Assembly (NCBI RefSeq): GCF_022678645.1
Contig: NZ_JALBWV010000082.1
Coordinates: 1-33,918, forward strand
DNA from: Saccharopolyspora soli
Lineage (GTDB): Bacteria > Actinomycetota > Actinomycetes > Mycobacteriales > Pseudonocardiaceae
DNA: 33,918 nucleotides
Direction: 5' to 3'
Shown: piece by piece, positions 14,898 to 22,068 of the stretch
Position numbering within the stretch: the stretch's first letter is position 1
Layout of the letters: every line of letters starts with the position of its first letter
Notes under the pieces: model-generated
What the model was told of the DNA's origin: nothing
The model's database searches: none
The model's input: the letters and a program-made list of their open reading frames with translations, nothing else
Translations under genes and position numbers: made by a program

Positions 14898-16742
14898 TCA
14901 CTTGTTGGGGTCGCGGACTGCGCCGTAGGAGGCCGAGGTTGCTAGGCGGGCGTAGGCACGTAGGGCCGCGGTGACCTTTCGGTCTCGGCCGACCGGTTGC
15001 CAGGGGTGCTCGCTGGTCTCCATCTTCGCTCGGCGCTCCGCCAGCACCTCGTCGGAAACCAGCAGTTCCAGCTTGCGCTCGCGGACGTCGATGCGGATCT
15101 GGTCGCCGTCCTCGACCAGGCCGATCGTGCCGCCGCTGGCCGCCTCCGGCGAGATGTGCCCGATGGACAACCCGGAGGAACCGCCGGAGAACCGGCCGTC
15201 GGTGATCAGCGCGCACTTCTTGCCCAGCCCGGAGCCCTTCAGGAACGCGGTCGGGTGCAGCATCTCCTGCATCCCCGGACCGCCCGCCGGACCCTCGTAG
15301 CGGACCACCAGCACGTCGCCGGGCTGGACCTCCTTGTTGAGGATCACCGACACGGCCTGCTCCTGGCTTTCCACCACCCGCGCCGGACCCTGGAAGCTCC
15401 ACAGCTCCTCTTCGACACCCGCGGTCTTGACCACCGCGCCCTCATCGGCGAGGTTGCCGCGCAGCACCGCCAGCCCGCCGTCGGCGGTGTAGGCGTGTGC
15501 GACGTCGCGGATGCAGCCGCCTGTCGCATCGGTGTCCAAAGAGGACCACCGGTTGTCGGTGGAGAACGCCTGCGTAGTGCGCACCCCGCCCGGCGCCGCG
15601 TGGAACAGCTCGACGGCCTCCGCTGACGGCGATTCGCCCCGAACGTCCCAAGTGGACAGCCATTCGGTCAGGTTCGGGCTGTGCACCGAGGAGACGTCGC
15701 GGTGCAGCAGTCCGGCGCGGTCCAGCTCGCCGAGGATCGCGGGGATGCCGCCCGCCCGGTGCACGTCCTCCATGTGGTAGTCGGAGTTCGGGCTGACCTT
15801 GGACAGGCAGGGCACCCGGCGGCTGGTCGCGGCGATGTCTTCGAGGGTGAAGTCGATCTCGCCCTCCTGGGCGGCGGCCAGCGTGTGCAGCACCGTGTTG
15901 GTGGAGCCGCCCATCGCCATGTCCAGCGCCATCGCGTTCTCGAACGCCTTCTTGTCCGCGACCGAGCGCGGCAGCACCGACTCGTCGTCCTCGCCGTAGT
16001 AGCGCTTGGCGATGCGCACCACGGTGCGCCCGGCCTCCTGGAACAACGCGCGGCGCGCGGCGTGGGTGGCCAGTGTGGACCCGTTGCCGGGCAGCGCCAG
16101 ACCGAGCGCCTCGGTGAGGCAGTTCATCGAGTTCGCGGTGAACATGCCCGAGCAGGAACCGCAGGTCGGACAGGCCGAGCGCTCGACCTCGCCGAGCCCG
16201 GCCTCGTCGACCGCGGAGTTCGCGGACGCCGAAATGGTGGTGATCAGGTCGGTCGGGGCGTGCGCGACGCCGTCCACCACGACTGCCTTGCCAGCTTCCA
16301 TCGGGCCGCCGGAGACGAACACCGTCGGGATGTTCAACCGCATCGCGGCGTTGAGCATGCCGGGGGTGATCTTGTCGCAGTTGGAGATGCACACCAGCGC
16401 GTCGGCCTGGTGCGCGTTGACCATGTACTCCACCGAGTCGGCGATCAGCTCGCGGGAGGGCAGCGAGTAGAGCATCCCGCCGTGACCCATCGCGATGCCG
16501 TCGTCCACCGCGATGGTGTGGAACTCCCGCGGCACGCCGCCTGCTTCGCGGATCGTCTCGGCGACCACGTCGCCGAGGTCGCGCAGGTGCACGTGACCGG
16601 GCACGAACTGGGTGTAGGAGTTGGCGATGGCCACGATGGGCTTGCCGAAGTCGTCGTCGGTCATGCCGGTGGCACGCCACAGCGAGCGGGCGCCTGCGGC
16701 ATTCCGTCCGTGTGTCGTGGTGCGAGAACGCAGCTGAGGCAT
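14898..16742 (-). CDS. ilvD: dihydroxy-acid dehydratase
   Basis: The 614-residue enzyme dehydrates 2,3-dihydroxy-isovalerate and 2,3-dihydroxy-3-methylvalerate to the keto acids that precede valine and isoleucine. Iron-sulfur ligands are visible in CISNCDKITPGM and CPTCGSCSGMF. The N-terminus MPQLRSRTTTHGRNAAGARS matches the family start, so I choose ATG 16742 over the GTG at 16748; AGAAGGTGG precedes it. The C-terminal 'GRFSGGSSGLSIGHISPEAA' block is typical. It lies near but apart from ilvBNC and in the opposite direction. In M. tuberculosis ilvD is, as I recall, elsewhere on the chromosome, so the placement here differs. Its leader is long and hairpin-rich. Confidence 0.97.
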   Translation of the reverse strand: MPQLRSRTTTHGRNAAGARSLWRATGMTDDDFGKPIVAIANSYTQFVPGHVHLRDLGDVVAETIREAGGVPREFHTIAVDDGIAMGHGGMLYSLPSRELIADSVEYMVNAHQADALVCISNCDKITPGMLNAAMRLNIPTVFVSGGPMEAGKAVVVDGVAHAPTDLITTISASANSAVDEAGLGEVERSACPTCGSCSGMFTANSMNCLTEALGLALPGNGSTLATHAARRALFQEAGRTVVRIAKRYYGEDDESVLPRSVADKKAFENAMALDMAMGGSTNTVLHTLAAAQEGEIDFTLEDIAATSRRVPCLSKVSPNSDYHMEDVHRAGGIPAILGELDRAGLLHRDVSSVHSPNLTEWLSTWDVRGESPSAEAVELFHAAPGGVRTTQAFSTDNRWSSLDTDATGGCIRDVAHAYTADGGLAVLRGNLADEGAVVKTAGVEEELWSFQGPARVVESQEQAVSVILNKEVQPGDVLVVRYEGPAGGPGMQEMLHPTAFLKGSGLGKKCALITDGRFSGGSSGLSIGHISPEAASGGTIGLVEDGDQIRIDVRERKLELLVSDEVLAERRAKMETSEHPWQPVGRDRKVTAALRAYARLATSASYGAVRDPNK

Positions 16743-17062
16743 ATCCACCTTCTTCTCATGGGAGTTCCACGCTCATTTTGCGTGGCGGTGCAAGTAGCGG
16801 TCCGAACGCGGCGTCGGGGCTGTCCTCGCGAGAAAGCCTCTGAGAACCCGCGGCGGTGCGAGTGGCGAGGGTGGGCTATGCGCCTTCGGCACATGCGGCC
16901 ATTGCCGTCGGTGTTGCGGTGGAGCTTCGCGGTTGTGGTTTACCGCTGGAAGCGGCTCCGCCGCTTGCCTGACGGGATGGCGTCTCAGATGAACGCGCAC
17001 CAAACCCGCCTTCGGTTGGGCATCGCGCCTTTTGGGCGCGAGGAATAGCGGTGCGGCCGACA
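16743..17062 (-). other. ilvD leader region with small hairpins and a short uORF
   Basis: These 320 bp lie between the PH-protein stop and ilvD on the same strand. I see hairpins CCACGC/GCGTGG (16767-16785), AAGCGGC/GCCGCTT (16950-16966) and TCGCGCC/GGCGCGA (17023-17041), plus several CTTCGG loops. A reverse-strand ATG at 16776 opens a six-codon frame MSVELP that ends at 16756. No protein-coding gene is convincing. It could hold the ilvD promoter and a 5' regulatory RNA. Confidence 0.4.
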
Positions 17063-17512
17063 TTACTCCTGCGATGTTGGGTCGGGCAGGCGCCCACCGC
17101 TCATCGCTGCCAGTCGGGGCAGGTCGCGCACTCGGACCGCCGGGAGTTTGATCTCCTTGCCGGACCGCAGCACCGCTTTGAGCCAGTGCCGCTCGTCCAG
17201 CCGCAGCGAGGCCACTTCGTCCCAGTTGAACTTGCCGCCGCCGAAGATCGTGCGCACCACGACCCGCTCCGGGTCCACCGTGGTCCGGGTCCGCAGGATC
17301 CACACCAGCAGTACCAGCGGGATCAAGTAGATCAGCAGCGCCCAGGGCCCGGCGGTGGTGGCCAGCGGGGTGGCGCACAGCGCGATCACCAGCACGGCCA
17401 GCAGCGATACCGGGGTGATCCGGAACGTCAACGACTTCGGCCCTTCGGGCTGTTGCGGGGCACCGGCCTGGTCGGTCTCGGGCTGCTCGGGCTCCTGCGG
17501 GGTCTCGCTCAC
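17063..17512 (-). CDS. cfp6: PH-domain membrane protein (Cfp6-like)
   Basis: The 149-residue protein has a hydrophilic, Glu/Pro-rich start and two membrane segments (about 37-57 'PVSLLAVLVIALCATPLAT' and 60-80 'GPWALLIYLIPLVLLVWIL'). A bacterial PH-like domain follows ('TVDPERVVVRTIFGGGKFNW' through 'LRSGKEIKLPAVRVRDLP'). It resembles actinobacterial Cfp6, the low-molecular-weight antigen of M. tuberculosis (Rv3004), which lies next to ilvB in the same divergent arrangement, from recalled synteny. Function is unknown. I choose GTG 17512 because the N-terminus then matches the family length; the frame stays open upstream through the ilvB control region, which is clearly not coding. Confidence 0.8.
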   Translation of the reverse strand: MSETPQEPEQPETDQAGAPQQPEGPKSLTFRITPVSLLAVLVIALCATPLATTAGPWALLIYLIPLVLLVWILRTRTTVDPERVVVRTIFGGGKFNWDEVASLRLDERHWLKAVLRSGKEIKLPAVRVRDLPRLAAMSGGRLPDPTSQE

Positions 17513-17668
17513 GCACCAGATGGTCTCACCTGCGCCAGTCGGAACGCGGAGCCCGTCGTCCCGGTGGAATCGACCGGAGCGGCGCACGTCACACTTCGTT
17601 CCGGCAAAGCGTTGTTGACCAGGGGGCACCGCTGCTGGCGGCGCGCGGCAAGCCGACCTGTGCGTCCA

Positions 17669-17694
17669 CCATGCGGGATGATCGTCCCGCATGG
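17669..17694. promoter_or_regulatory. 26-bp palindrome upstream of the ilvB promoter
   Basis: CCATGCGGGA (17669-17678) and TCCCGCATGG (17685-17694) are perfect inverted arms separated by TGATCG. The site ends 1 bp before the -35 hexamer. Being upstream of the transcript start it should act as DNA, probably a regulator site. Confidence 0.6.
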
Positions 17695-17695
17695 T

Positions 17696-17724
17696 TTGAC
17701 GTGACGGGCCGCATTGATTAACGT
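17696..17724 (+). promoter_or_regulatory. ilvB promoter, TTGACG-17-TAACGT
   Basis: TTGACG (17696-17701) and TAACGT (17719-17724) are 17 bp apart. The start site expected 7-8 nt downstream falls on the ATG of the leader peptide at 17732, so the message begins with its first codon. Confidence 0.7.
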
Positions 17725-17731
17725 CCCTGCC

Positions 17732-17782
17732 ATGCTGCGACTGCACGACATTCTCGTACTTCCCTGGCGCGTCGACGCCTAG
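17732..17782 (+). CDS. ilvB leader peptide
   Basis: The 16-residue peptide MLRLHDILVLPWRVDA ends at TAG. Leu, Ile and Val make up seven residues, with Ile-Leu-Val-Leu consecutive at 17750-17761. No ribosome site precedes the ATG; it is placed to be the first codon of a leaderless transcript. Its last codons form the 5' arm of the first attenuator hairpin. Ribosome stalling on the ILVL codons when branched-chain aminoacyl-tRNAs are scarce would mask that arm and change folding downstream. ilvB leader peptides with attenuators are established in Corynebacterium and predicted in other actinobacteria. The call rests on codon content, position and the terminator that follows. Confidence 0.85.
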   Translation: MLRLHDILVLPWRVDA

Positions 17783-17843
17783 GAAGTTCGCAGCGTCGAC
17801 GCGCCAACCCTCGTCAGGCCATTCGGGCCTGCGGGGGTTTTTT
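17765..17843 (+). terminator. ilvB transcription attenuator
   Basis: The first hairpin pairs 17765-17778 with 17793-17806 (14 bp, perfect), with the leader stop codon in its loop. The terminator pairs CCCTCG and CAGGCC (17808-17820, one bulged T) with GGCCTG and CGGGGG (17826-17837) around ATTCG, followed by six T (17838-17843). ilvB starts 37 nt later. I could not find a long antiterminator pairing by eye, only 4-5 bp options. Confidence 0.85.
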
Positions 17844-17879
17844 CGTGTCCGGCCCACCTCCGACCCCTAGGCAGACCCG

Positions 17880-19712
17880 ATGACCAGCGCCAATACCAGG
17901 CAGAATCCGGTCCCGGCGCCCCCGCCAGGACGCCGTCCCAAGCCCGCGCCGCCCAGCGGTGCCCCAGTGAAGATGACCGGTGCGCAGGCACTGGTGCGAT
18001 CCCTGGAGTCCGTCGGCTGCGAGATCGTCTTCGGGATTCCGGGTGGCACGATCCTCCCGTCCTACGACCCGCTCCTCGACTCGAACAAGGTTCGGCACGT
18101 GCTGGTGCGCCACGAGCAGGGGGCCGGACACGCGGCCACCGGTTACGCCCAGGCCACCGGCAAGGTCGGGGTGTGCATGGCCACCTCCGGTCCGGGCGCG
18201 ACCAACCTCGTCACCGCGCTGGCCGACGCGCACATGGACTCGGTCCCGGTCGTGGCGATCACCGGTCAGCAGAGCACCGGCCTGATCGGCACCGACGCCT
18301 TCCAGGAAGCCGACATCTGCGGCATCACGCTGCCCATCACCAAGCACAACTTCCTGGTCACCGACGCCGACGACCTGCCACGGGTCATCGCCGAGGCGTT
18401 CTACATCGCCGCGAGCGGTCGGCCCGGCCCGGTCCTGGTGGACATCCCCAAGGACGTCCAGCAGGCCACCATGTCGTTCTCCTGGCCGCCGGAGCTGAAA
18501 CTGCCCGGCTACCGGCCGACCAGCAAGCCGCACGGCAAGCAGGTCCGGGAGGCCGCCAAGCTGATCACCGAGGCGCACCACCCGGTGCTCTACGTCGGCG
18601 GCGGGGTGATCAAGGCCGAGGCGCACGCCGAACTGCGGCAGTTGGCCGAGCGCACCGGAATCCCGGTGGTCACCACGCTGATGGCGCGCGGCGCGTTCCC
18701 GGATTCGCACCCGCAGCACCTGGGCATGCCCGGCATGCACGGCACGGTCGCCGCGGTCGCCGCGATGCAGCGCGCCGACCTGCTGATCGCGCTGGGCACC
18801 CGCTTCGACGACCGGGTCACCGGCCAGCTCTCGTCGTTCGCACCCGAGGCCAAGGTGGTGCACGCCGACATCGACCCGGCGGAGATCTCCAAGAACCGCT
18901 ACGCCGACGTCCCGATCGTCGGTGACTGCAAGGACGTGCTCGCCGAGCTGATCGACGCGGTGGCCGCCTCCGGCGCGGAGCACGGCACCGCCGATCTGGC
19001 GCCCTGGTGGGAGATGCTCGACGATCTGCGCCAGCGGTTCCCGCTGGGCTACCAGTGGCCGACCGACGGCAGCCTGTCGCCGGAGTACGTCATCGAGCGC
19101 CTCGGTGAACTGGTCGGGCCGGATGCCGTCTACGTCGCCGGTGTCGGTCAGCACCAGATGTGGGCCGCGCAGTTCGTCGGCTACGAGCACCCGCGCACCT
19201 GGCTGAACTCCGGCGGCCTGGGCACCATGGGCTACGCGGTGCCCGCCGCGATGGGCGCCAAGGCCGGGGTGCCGGGCAAAACCGTGTGGGCCATCGATGG
19301 CGACGGCTGCTTCCAGATGACCAACCAGGAGCTCGCCACCTGCGCGATCGAGGACATCCCCATCAAGGTGGCCGTCATCAACAACGGCAACCTGGGTATG
19401 GTCCGTCAGTGGCAGAGCCTGTTCTACGCCGAGCGCTACTCACACAGTGACCTCGGCACCCACAAGCACCGCATCCCGGACTTCAAGCTGCTGGCCGAGG
19501 CATACGGCTGCGCGGGCCTGCGGTGCGAGTCCAAAGAGGACGTCGACAGCGTCATCCAGCGGGCCATGGAGATCAACGACCGACCCGTCGTGATCGACTT
19601 CGTGGTGGGCAAGGACGCCCAGGTGTGGCCGATGGTGGCCGCCGGTACCGGCAACGACGAGATCATGGCGGCGCGCGACATCCGCCCGCTGTTCGACGAG
19701 GACGAGGGGTGA
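17880..19712 (+). CDS. ilvB: acetolactate synthase large subunit
   Basis: The 610-residue thiamine-diphosphate enzyme condenses two pyruvates to acetolactate, or pyruvate with 2-oxobutanoate, the first common step to valine, leucine and isoleucine. After a 30-residue proline-rich leader come the catalytic Glu region (VRHEQGAGHAATGYAQATG), the FAD-binding middle domain, and the C-terminal ThDP motif from GDGCFQMTNQELAT to INNGN. The ATG at 17880 lies just after the attenuator; the ribosome site is weak. The stop overlaps the ilvN GTG (GTGA), so the subunits are translationally coupled. The control region contains a palindrome, a promoter, a leader peptide and a terminator. Confidence 0.97.
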   Translation: MTSANTRQNPVPAPPPGRRPKPAPPSGAPVKMTGAQALVRSLESVGCEIVFGIPGGTILPSYDPLLDSNKVRHVLVRHEQGAGHAATGYAQATGKVGVCMATSGPGATNLVTALADAHMDSVPVVAITGQQSTGLIGTDAFQEADICGITLPITKHNFLVTDADDLPRVIAEAFYIAASGRPGPVLVDIPKDVQQATMSFSWPPELKLPGYRPTSKPHGKQVREAAKLITEAHHPVLYVGGGVIKAEAHAELRQLAERTGIPVVTTLMARGAFPDSHPQHLGMPGMHGTVAAVAAMQRADLLIALGTRFDDRVTGQLSSFAPEAKVVHADIDPAEISKNRYADVPIVGDCKDVLAELIDAVAASGAEHGTADLAPWWEMLDDLRQRFPLGYQWPTDGSLSPEYVIERLGELVGPDAVYVAGVGQHQMWAAQFVGYEHPRTWLNSGGLGTMGYAVPAAMGAKAGVPGKTVWAIDGDGCFQMTNQELATCAIEDIPIKVAVINNGNLGMVRQWQSLFYAERYSHSDLGTHKHRIPDFKLLAEAYGCAGLRCESKEDVDSVIQRAMEINDRPVVIDFVVGKDAQVWPMVAAGTGNDEIMAARDIRPLFDEDEG

Positions 19713-20227
19713 CCGCGCCGATGACCCGACACACGCTGAGCGTGCTGGTGGAGAACGTCCCCGGGGTGCTCGCCCGGGTGGCCGGTCTGTTCTCCCGCCG
19801 CAGCTTCAACATCGAGTCGCTGGCGGTCGGCCCGACCGAGCACCCCGAGATCTCCCGGATGACGATCGTGGTGGCCGTCAGCGACCAGCCGTTGGAGCAG
19901 GTCACCAAGCAGCTCAACAAGCTCATCAACGTGATCAAGATCGTCGAGCTGGAGACCGAATCCGCGGTGCAGCGGGAACTGCTGCTGGTCAAGGTGCGCG
20001 CGGACGCCTCGGTGCGCAGCCAGGTGCTGGAGACGGTTCAACTGTTCCGGGCGAAAGTGGTGGATGTCTCGCCTGAGGCGTTGACCATTGAAGCCACTGG
20101 TACCGCCGATAAGCTCGACGCGTTGCTGCGAATGCTGGAACCCTACGGCGTCCGCGAGATGGTGCAGTCGGGAACGATCGCGATCGGGCGTGGCCCGCGT
20201 TCCATCACGGCCACTGCAGCGCGCTGA
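19709..20227 (+). CDS. ilvN: acetolactate synthase regulatory subunit
   Basis: The 172-residue protein is the small subunit that activates IlvB and gives feedback inhibition by valine. The N-terminal ACT domain reads HTLSVLVENVPGVLARVAGL and FSRRSFNIESLAVGPTE; the C-terminal half 'QLFRAKVVDVSPEALTIEAT' is the ALS_ss_C domain. The GTG at 19709 overlaps the ilvB stop and gives the same N-terminal length as the mycobacterial protein as I recall it. ATG 19721, 12 nt later, is an alternative with GAGGGG upstream. A gap of 155 bp separates it from ilvC, with no terminator that I can see, so ilvBNC is one operon. Confidence 0.95.
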   Translation: MTAPMTRHTLSVLVENVPGVLARVAGLFSRRSFNIESLAVGPTEHPEISRMTIVVAVSDQPLEQVTKQLNKLINVIKIVELETESAVQRELLLVKVRADASVRSQVLETVQLFRAKVVDVSPEALTIEATGTADKLDALLRMLEPYGVREMVQSGTIAIGRGPRSITATAAR

Positions 20228-20382
20228 TCCGGCGCCCCCGCCACAAGGCCGACAACTCAAGACCTGTCCGAACCCAGTTCGCGCAGGTGGTGCTGCAGCG
20301 GGACCCGCGGAGGTGGGCCAAGCGGTTGCTCCGCTGCGAGGACAGGTACCGAAGAAGTCCCGAAAGGAAACGCTGAATCACC

Positions 20383-21378
20383 ATGGCAGTTGAAATCTTC
20401 TACGACGCCGACGCCGATCTGGGCATCGTGCAGGGGCGCAAGGTCGCGGTCATCGGCTACGGCAGCCAGGGCCACGCACACGCGCTGAGCCTGCGCGACT
20501 CGGGCGTGGACGTGCGCATCGGTCTGCCGGAGACCTCCAAGTCGCGCGCCAAGGCGGAGGAGGAGGGCCTGCGGGTGCTCACCCCGTCCGCGGCCGCCGC
20601 CGAAGCCGACCTGATCATGATCCTCGCGCCCGACACCAAGCAGCGCGAGATCTACGCCAACGACATCGCGCCGAACCTCAAGCAGGGTGACGCGCTGTTC
20701 TTCGGCCACGGCTTCAACATCCGCTACGGCCTGATCCAGCCGCCCGCCGACGTGGACGTCGCGATGGTCGCGCCGAAGGGACCGGGCCACCTGGTGCGCC
20801 GCCAGTTCGTCGACGGCAAGGGCGTGCCCTGCCTGATCGCGGTGGAGCAGGACGCCTCGGGCAACGCCCAGGCGCTGGCGCTGTCCTACGCCGCCGCCAT
20901 CGGTGGCGCGCGGGCCGGGGTCATCAAGACCACCTTCACCGAGGAGACCGAGACCGACCTCTTCGGTGAGCAGGCGGTGCTCTGCGGTGGCACCTCCGCG
21001 CTGGTGCAGAGCGGATTCGAGGTGCTGGTCGAGGCCGGTTACCAGCCGGAGATCGCCTACTTCGAGGTGCTGCACGAGCTCAAGCTGATCGTGGACCTGA
21101 TGTGGGAGGGCGGCATCGCCGGTCAGCGCTACTCCTGCAGCGACACCGCCGAGTACGGCGACCTGACCAGGGGCCCGCGGATCATCGACGCGCACGTCAA
21201 GGAGTCGATGCGCAAGATCCTGGGCGAGATCCAGGACGGCAGCTTCGCCAAGGAGTGGGTGGCCGAGGACGAGGCCGGGCGGCCGAACTTCAACAAGCTG
21301 CAGGCCGAGGGCAACGCGCACCAGATCGAAGAGGTCGGCAAGAAGCTCCGCGCGCTGATGTCCTGGACGAACAAGTAA
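20383..21378 (+). CDS. ilvC: ketol-acid reductoisomerase (class I)
   Basis: The 331-residue enzyme isomerises and reduces acetolactate or acetohydroxybutyrate with NADPH and Mg2+. The Rossmann motif is GYGSQG at residues 25-30. The C-terminal knotted domain holds the metal ligands in 'TDLFGEQAVLCGG' and 'YFEVLHELKLIVDLMWEGG'. At about 330 residues it is the short class I form. Start ATG 20383 has AAAGGAAA upstream. It is the last gene of ilvBNC; a GC-rich hairpin follows about 90 bp later. Ser and Arg residues after the Rossmann strand (GLPETSKSRAKAEEEG) point to NADPH preference. Confidence 0.97.
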   Translation: MAVEIFYDADADLGIVQGRKVAVIGYGSQGHAHALSLRDSGVDVRIGLPETSKSRAKAEEEGLRVLTPSAAAAEADLIMILAPDTKQREIYANDIAPNLKQGDALFFGHGFNIRYGLIQPPADVDVAMVAPKGPGHLVRRQFVDGKGVPCLIAVEQDASGNAQALALSYAAAIGGARAGVIKTTFTEETETDLFGEQAVLCGGTSALVQSGFEVLVEAGYQPEIAYFEVLHELKLIVDLMWEGGIAGQRYSCSDTAEYGDLTRGPRIIDAHVKESMRKILGEIQDGSFAKEWVAEDEAGRPNFNKLQAEGNAHQIEEVGKKLRALMSWTNK

Positions 21379-21465
21379 TCGCGGGCGCACCGCCCTCGAT
21401 CCGAGTGATCGCATAGCTGCGAGCGAACTTCGGTGGCGTGACACCCAGCGTCCACCGATGCGAAC

Positions 21466-21500
21466 AGGCCCGGTGAACCCCAAAAGGGATCACCGGGCCT
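21466..21500 (+). terminator. terminator after ilvC
   Basis: AGGCCCGGTGA (21466-21476) pairs with TCACCGGGCCT (21490-21500) around a 13-nt loop, with CGCGCTTTT just after. It closes the ilvBNC operon. Confidence 0.75.
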
Positions 21501-21613
21501 CGCGCTTTTCCCGCTCGCCCGACGATGGTGTGGCCGACTCCGGGTGCCGGTAGATTGCGGCGGCCTGGTATTCCCGTTTGCCAGGGATCGGATCGGTTGC
21601 TACGCGTGAGGGA

Positions 21614-21619
21614 TAGAGT
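21614..21619 (+). promoter_or_regulatory. -10 box TAGAGT of the DUF397 gene
   Basis: TAGAGT ends exactly 7 nt before the GTG at 21627, the spacing expected for a leaderless message. Confidence 0.5.
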
Positions 21620-21626
21620 ACGCATC

Positions 21627-21872
21627 GTGAGTGCAGACAACGAGATCGTGGATGACAAGGCGCACATCCGGCACCGGTTGGACTTCACCGGCGCAGAGTG
21701 GATCACCAGCACCGACGACCCGGACGAGCCGGGCGTGGAGATCGCCTTCGTGGACGGCTACATCGGCATGCGCAACGGCGCCGACCCGGACGGCCCGGTC
21801 CTGGTGTTCACCCCCGAGGAGTGGGACGCCTTCGTGGCCGGGGCCAAGGACGGCGAATTCGACGAGCCGTGA
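21627..21872 (+). CDS. DUF397-like small acidic protein
   Basis: The 81-residue, strongly acidic protein has the DUF397 pattern: W..S..D..EPGVEIAFVDGYIGMRNG, then 'DPDGPVLVFTPEEWDAFVAG' and a final 'DGEFDEP'. DUF397 proteins abound in Streptomyces and relatives, usually next to an Xre-type regulator; several are involved in development or act as antitoxin-like partners. Here no helix-turn-helix partner is adjacent, so this is a stand-alone copy between ilvC and serA. The GTG at 21627 is preceded by a TANNNT box with 7 nt spacing and no ribosome site. An upstream in-frame start at 21525 is possible but would cross the promoter. Confidence 0.75.
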   Translation: MSADNEIVDDKAHIRHRLDFTGAEWITSTDDPDEPGVEIAFVDGYIGMRNGADPDGPVLVFTPEEWDAFVAGAKDGEFDEP

Positions 21873-21931
21873 GCCACCGACCGCTCTCGGTGCCACACCC
21901 CGGTTGATCTGCGACAATGCCGAACTATCGG

Positions 21932-22008
21932 GTTTAACGGGCGGTGCTGGGCGATGCGGTGATCCGGGCTACACCCTTGTGAACACTTTCTCAATCTCCC
22001 GTTAAACT
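21932..22008 (+). promoter_or_regulatory. serA upstream inverted repeat and -10
   Basis: GTTTAACGGG (21932-21941) and CCCGTTAAAC (21998-22007) are perfect inverted copies 56 bp apart. The right copy overlaps a -10-like TAAACT (22003-22008) about 60 nt before serA. The spacing suits two protein-binding half-sites with looping better than an RNA hairpin. Confidence 0.4.
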
Positions 22009-22068
22009 GCGATCCCGTCCGGGCACATCGTCGTGCCGAAAGTGACCTTCGCCTACTGGAGTTCGCCC

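Noticed and set aside
17814..19190. 458-codon frame antisense to ilvB
   Set aside because: It is a mirror of the ilvB codon pattern, runs through the ilvB attenuator and has no recognisable domain.
20228..20382. attenuator between ilvN and ilvC
   Set aside because: There is no short frame rich in Ile, Leu or Val and no terminator with T tract; only the ilvC ribosome site is clear.
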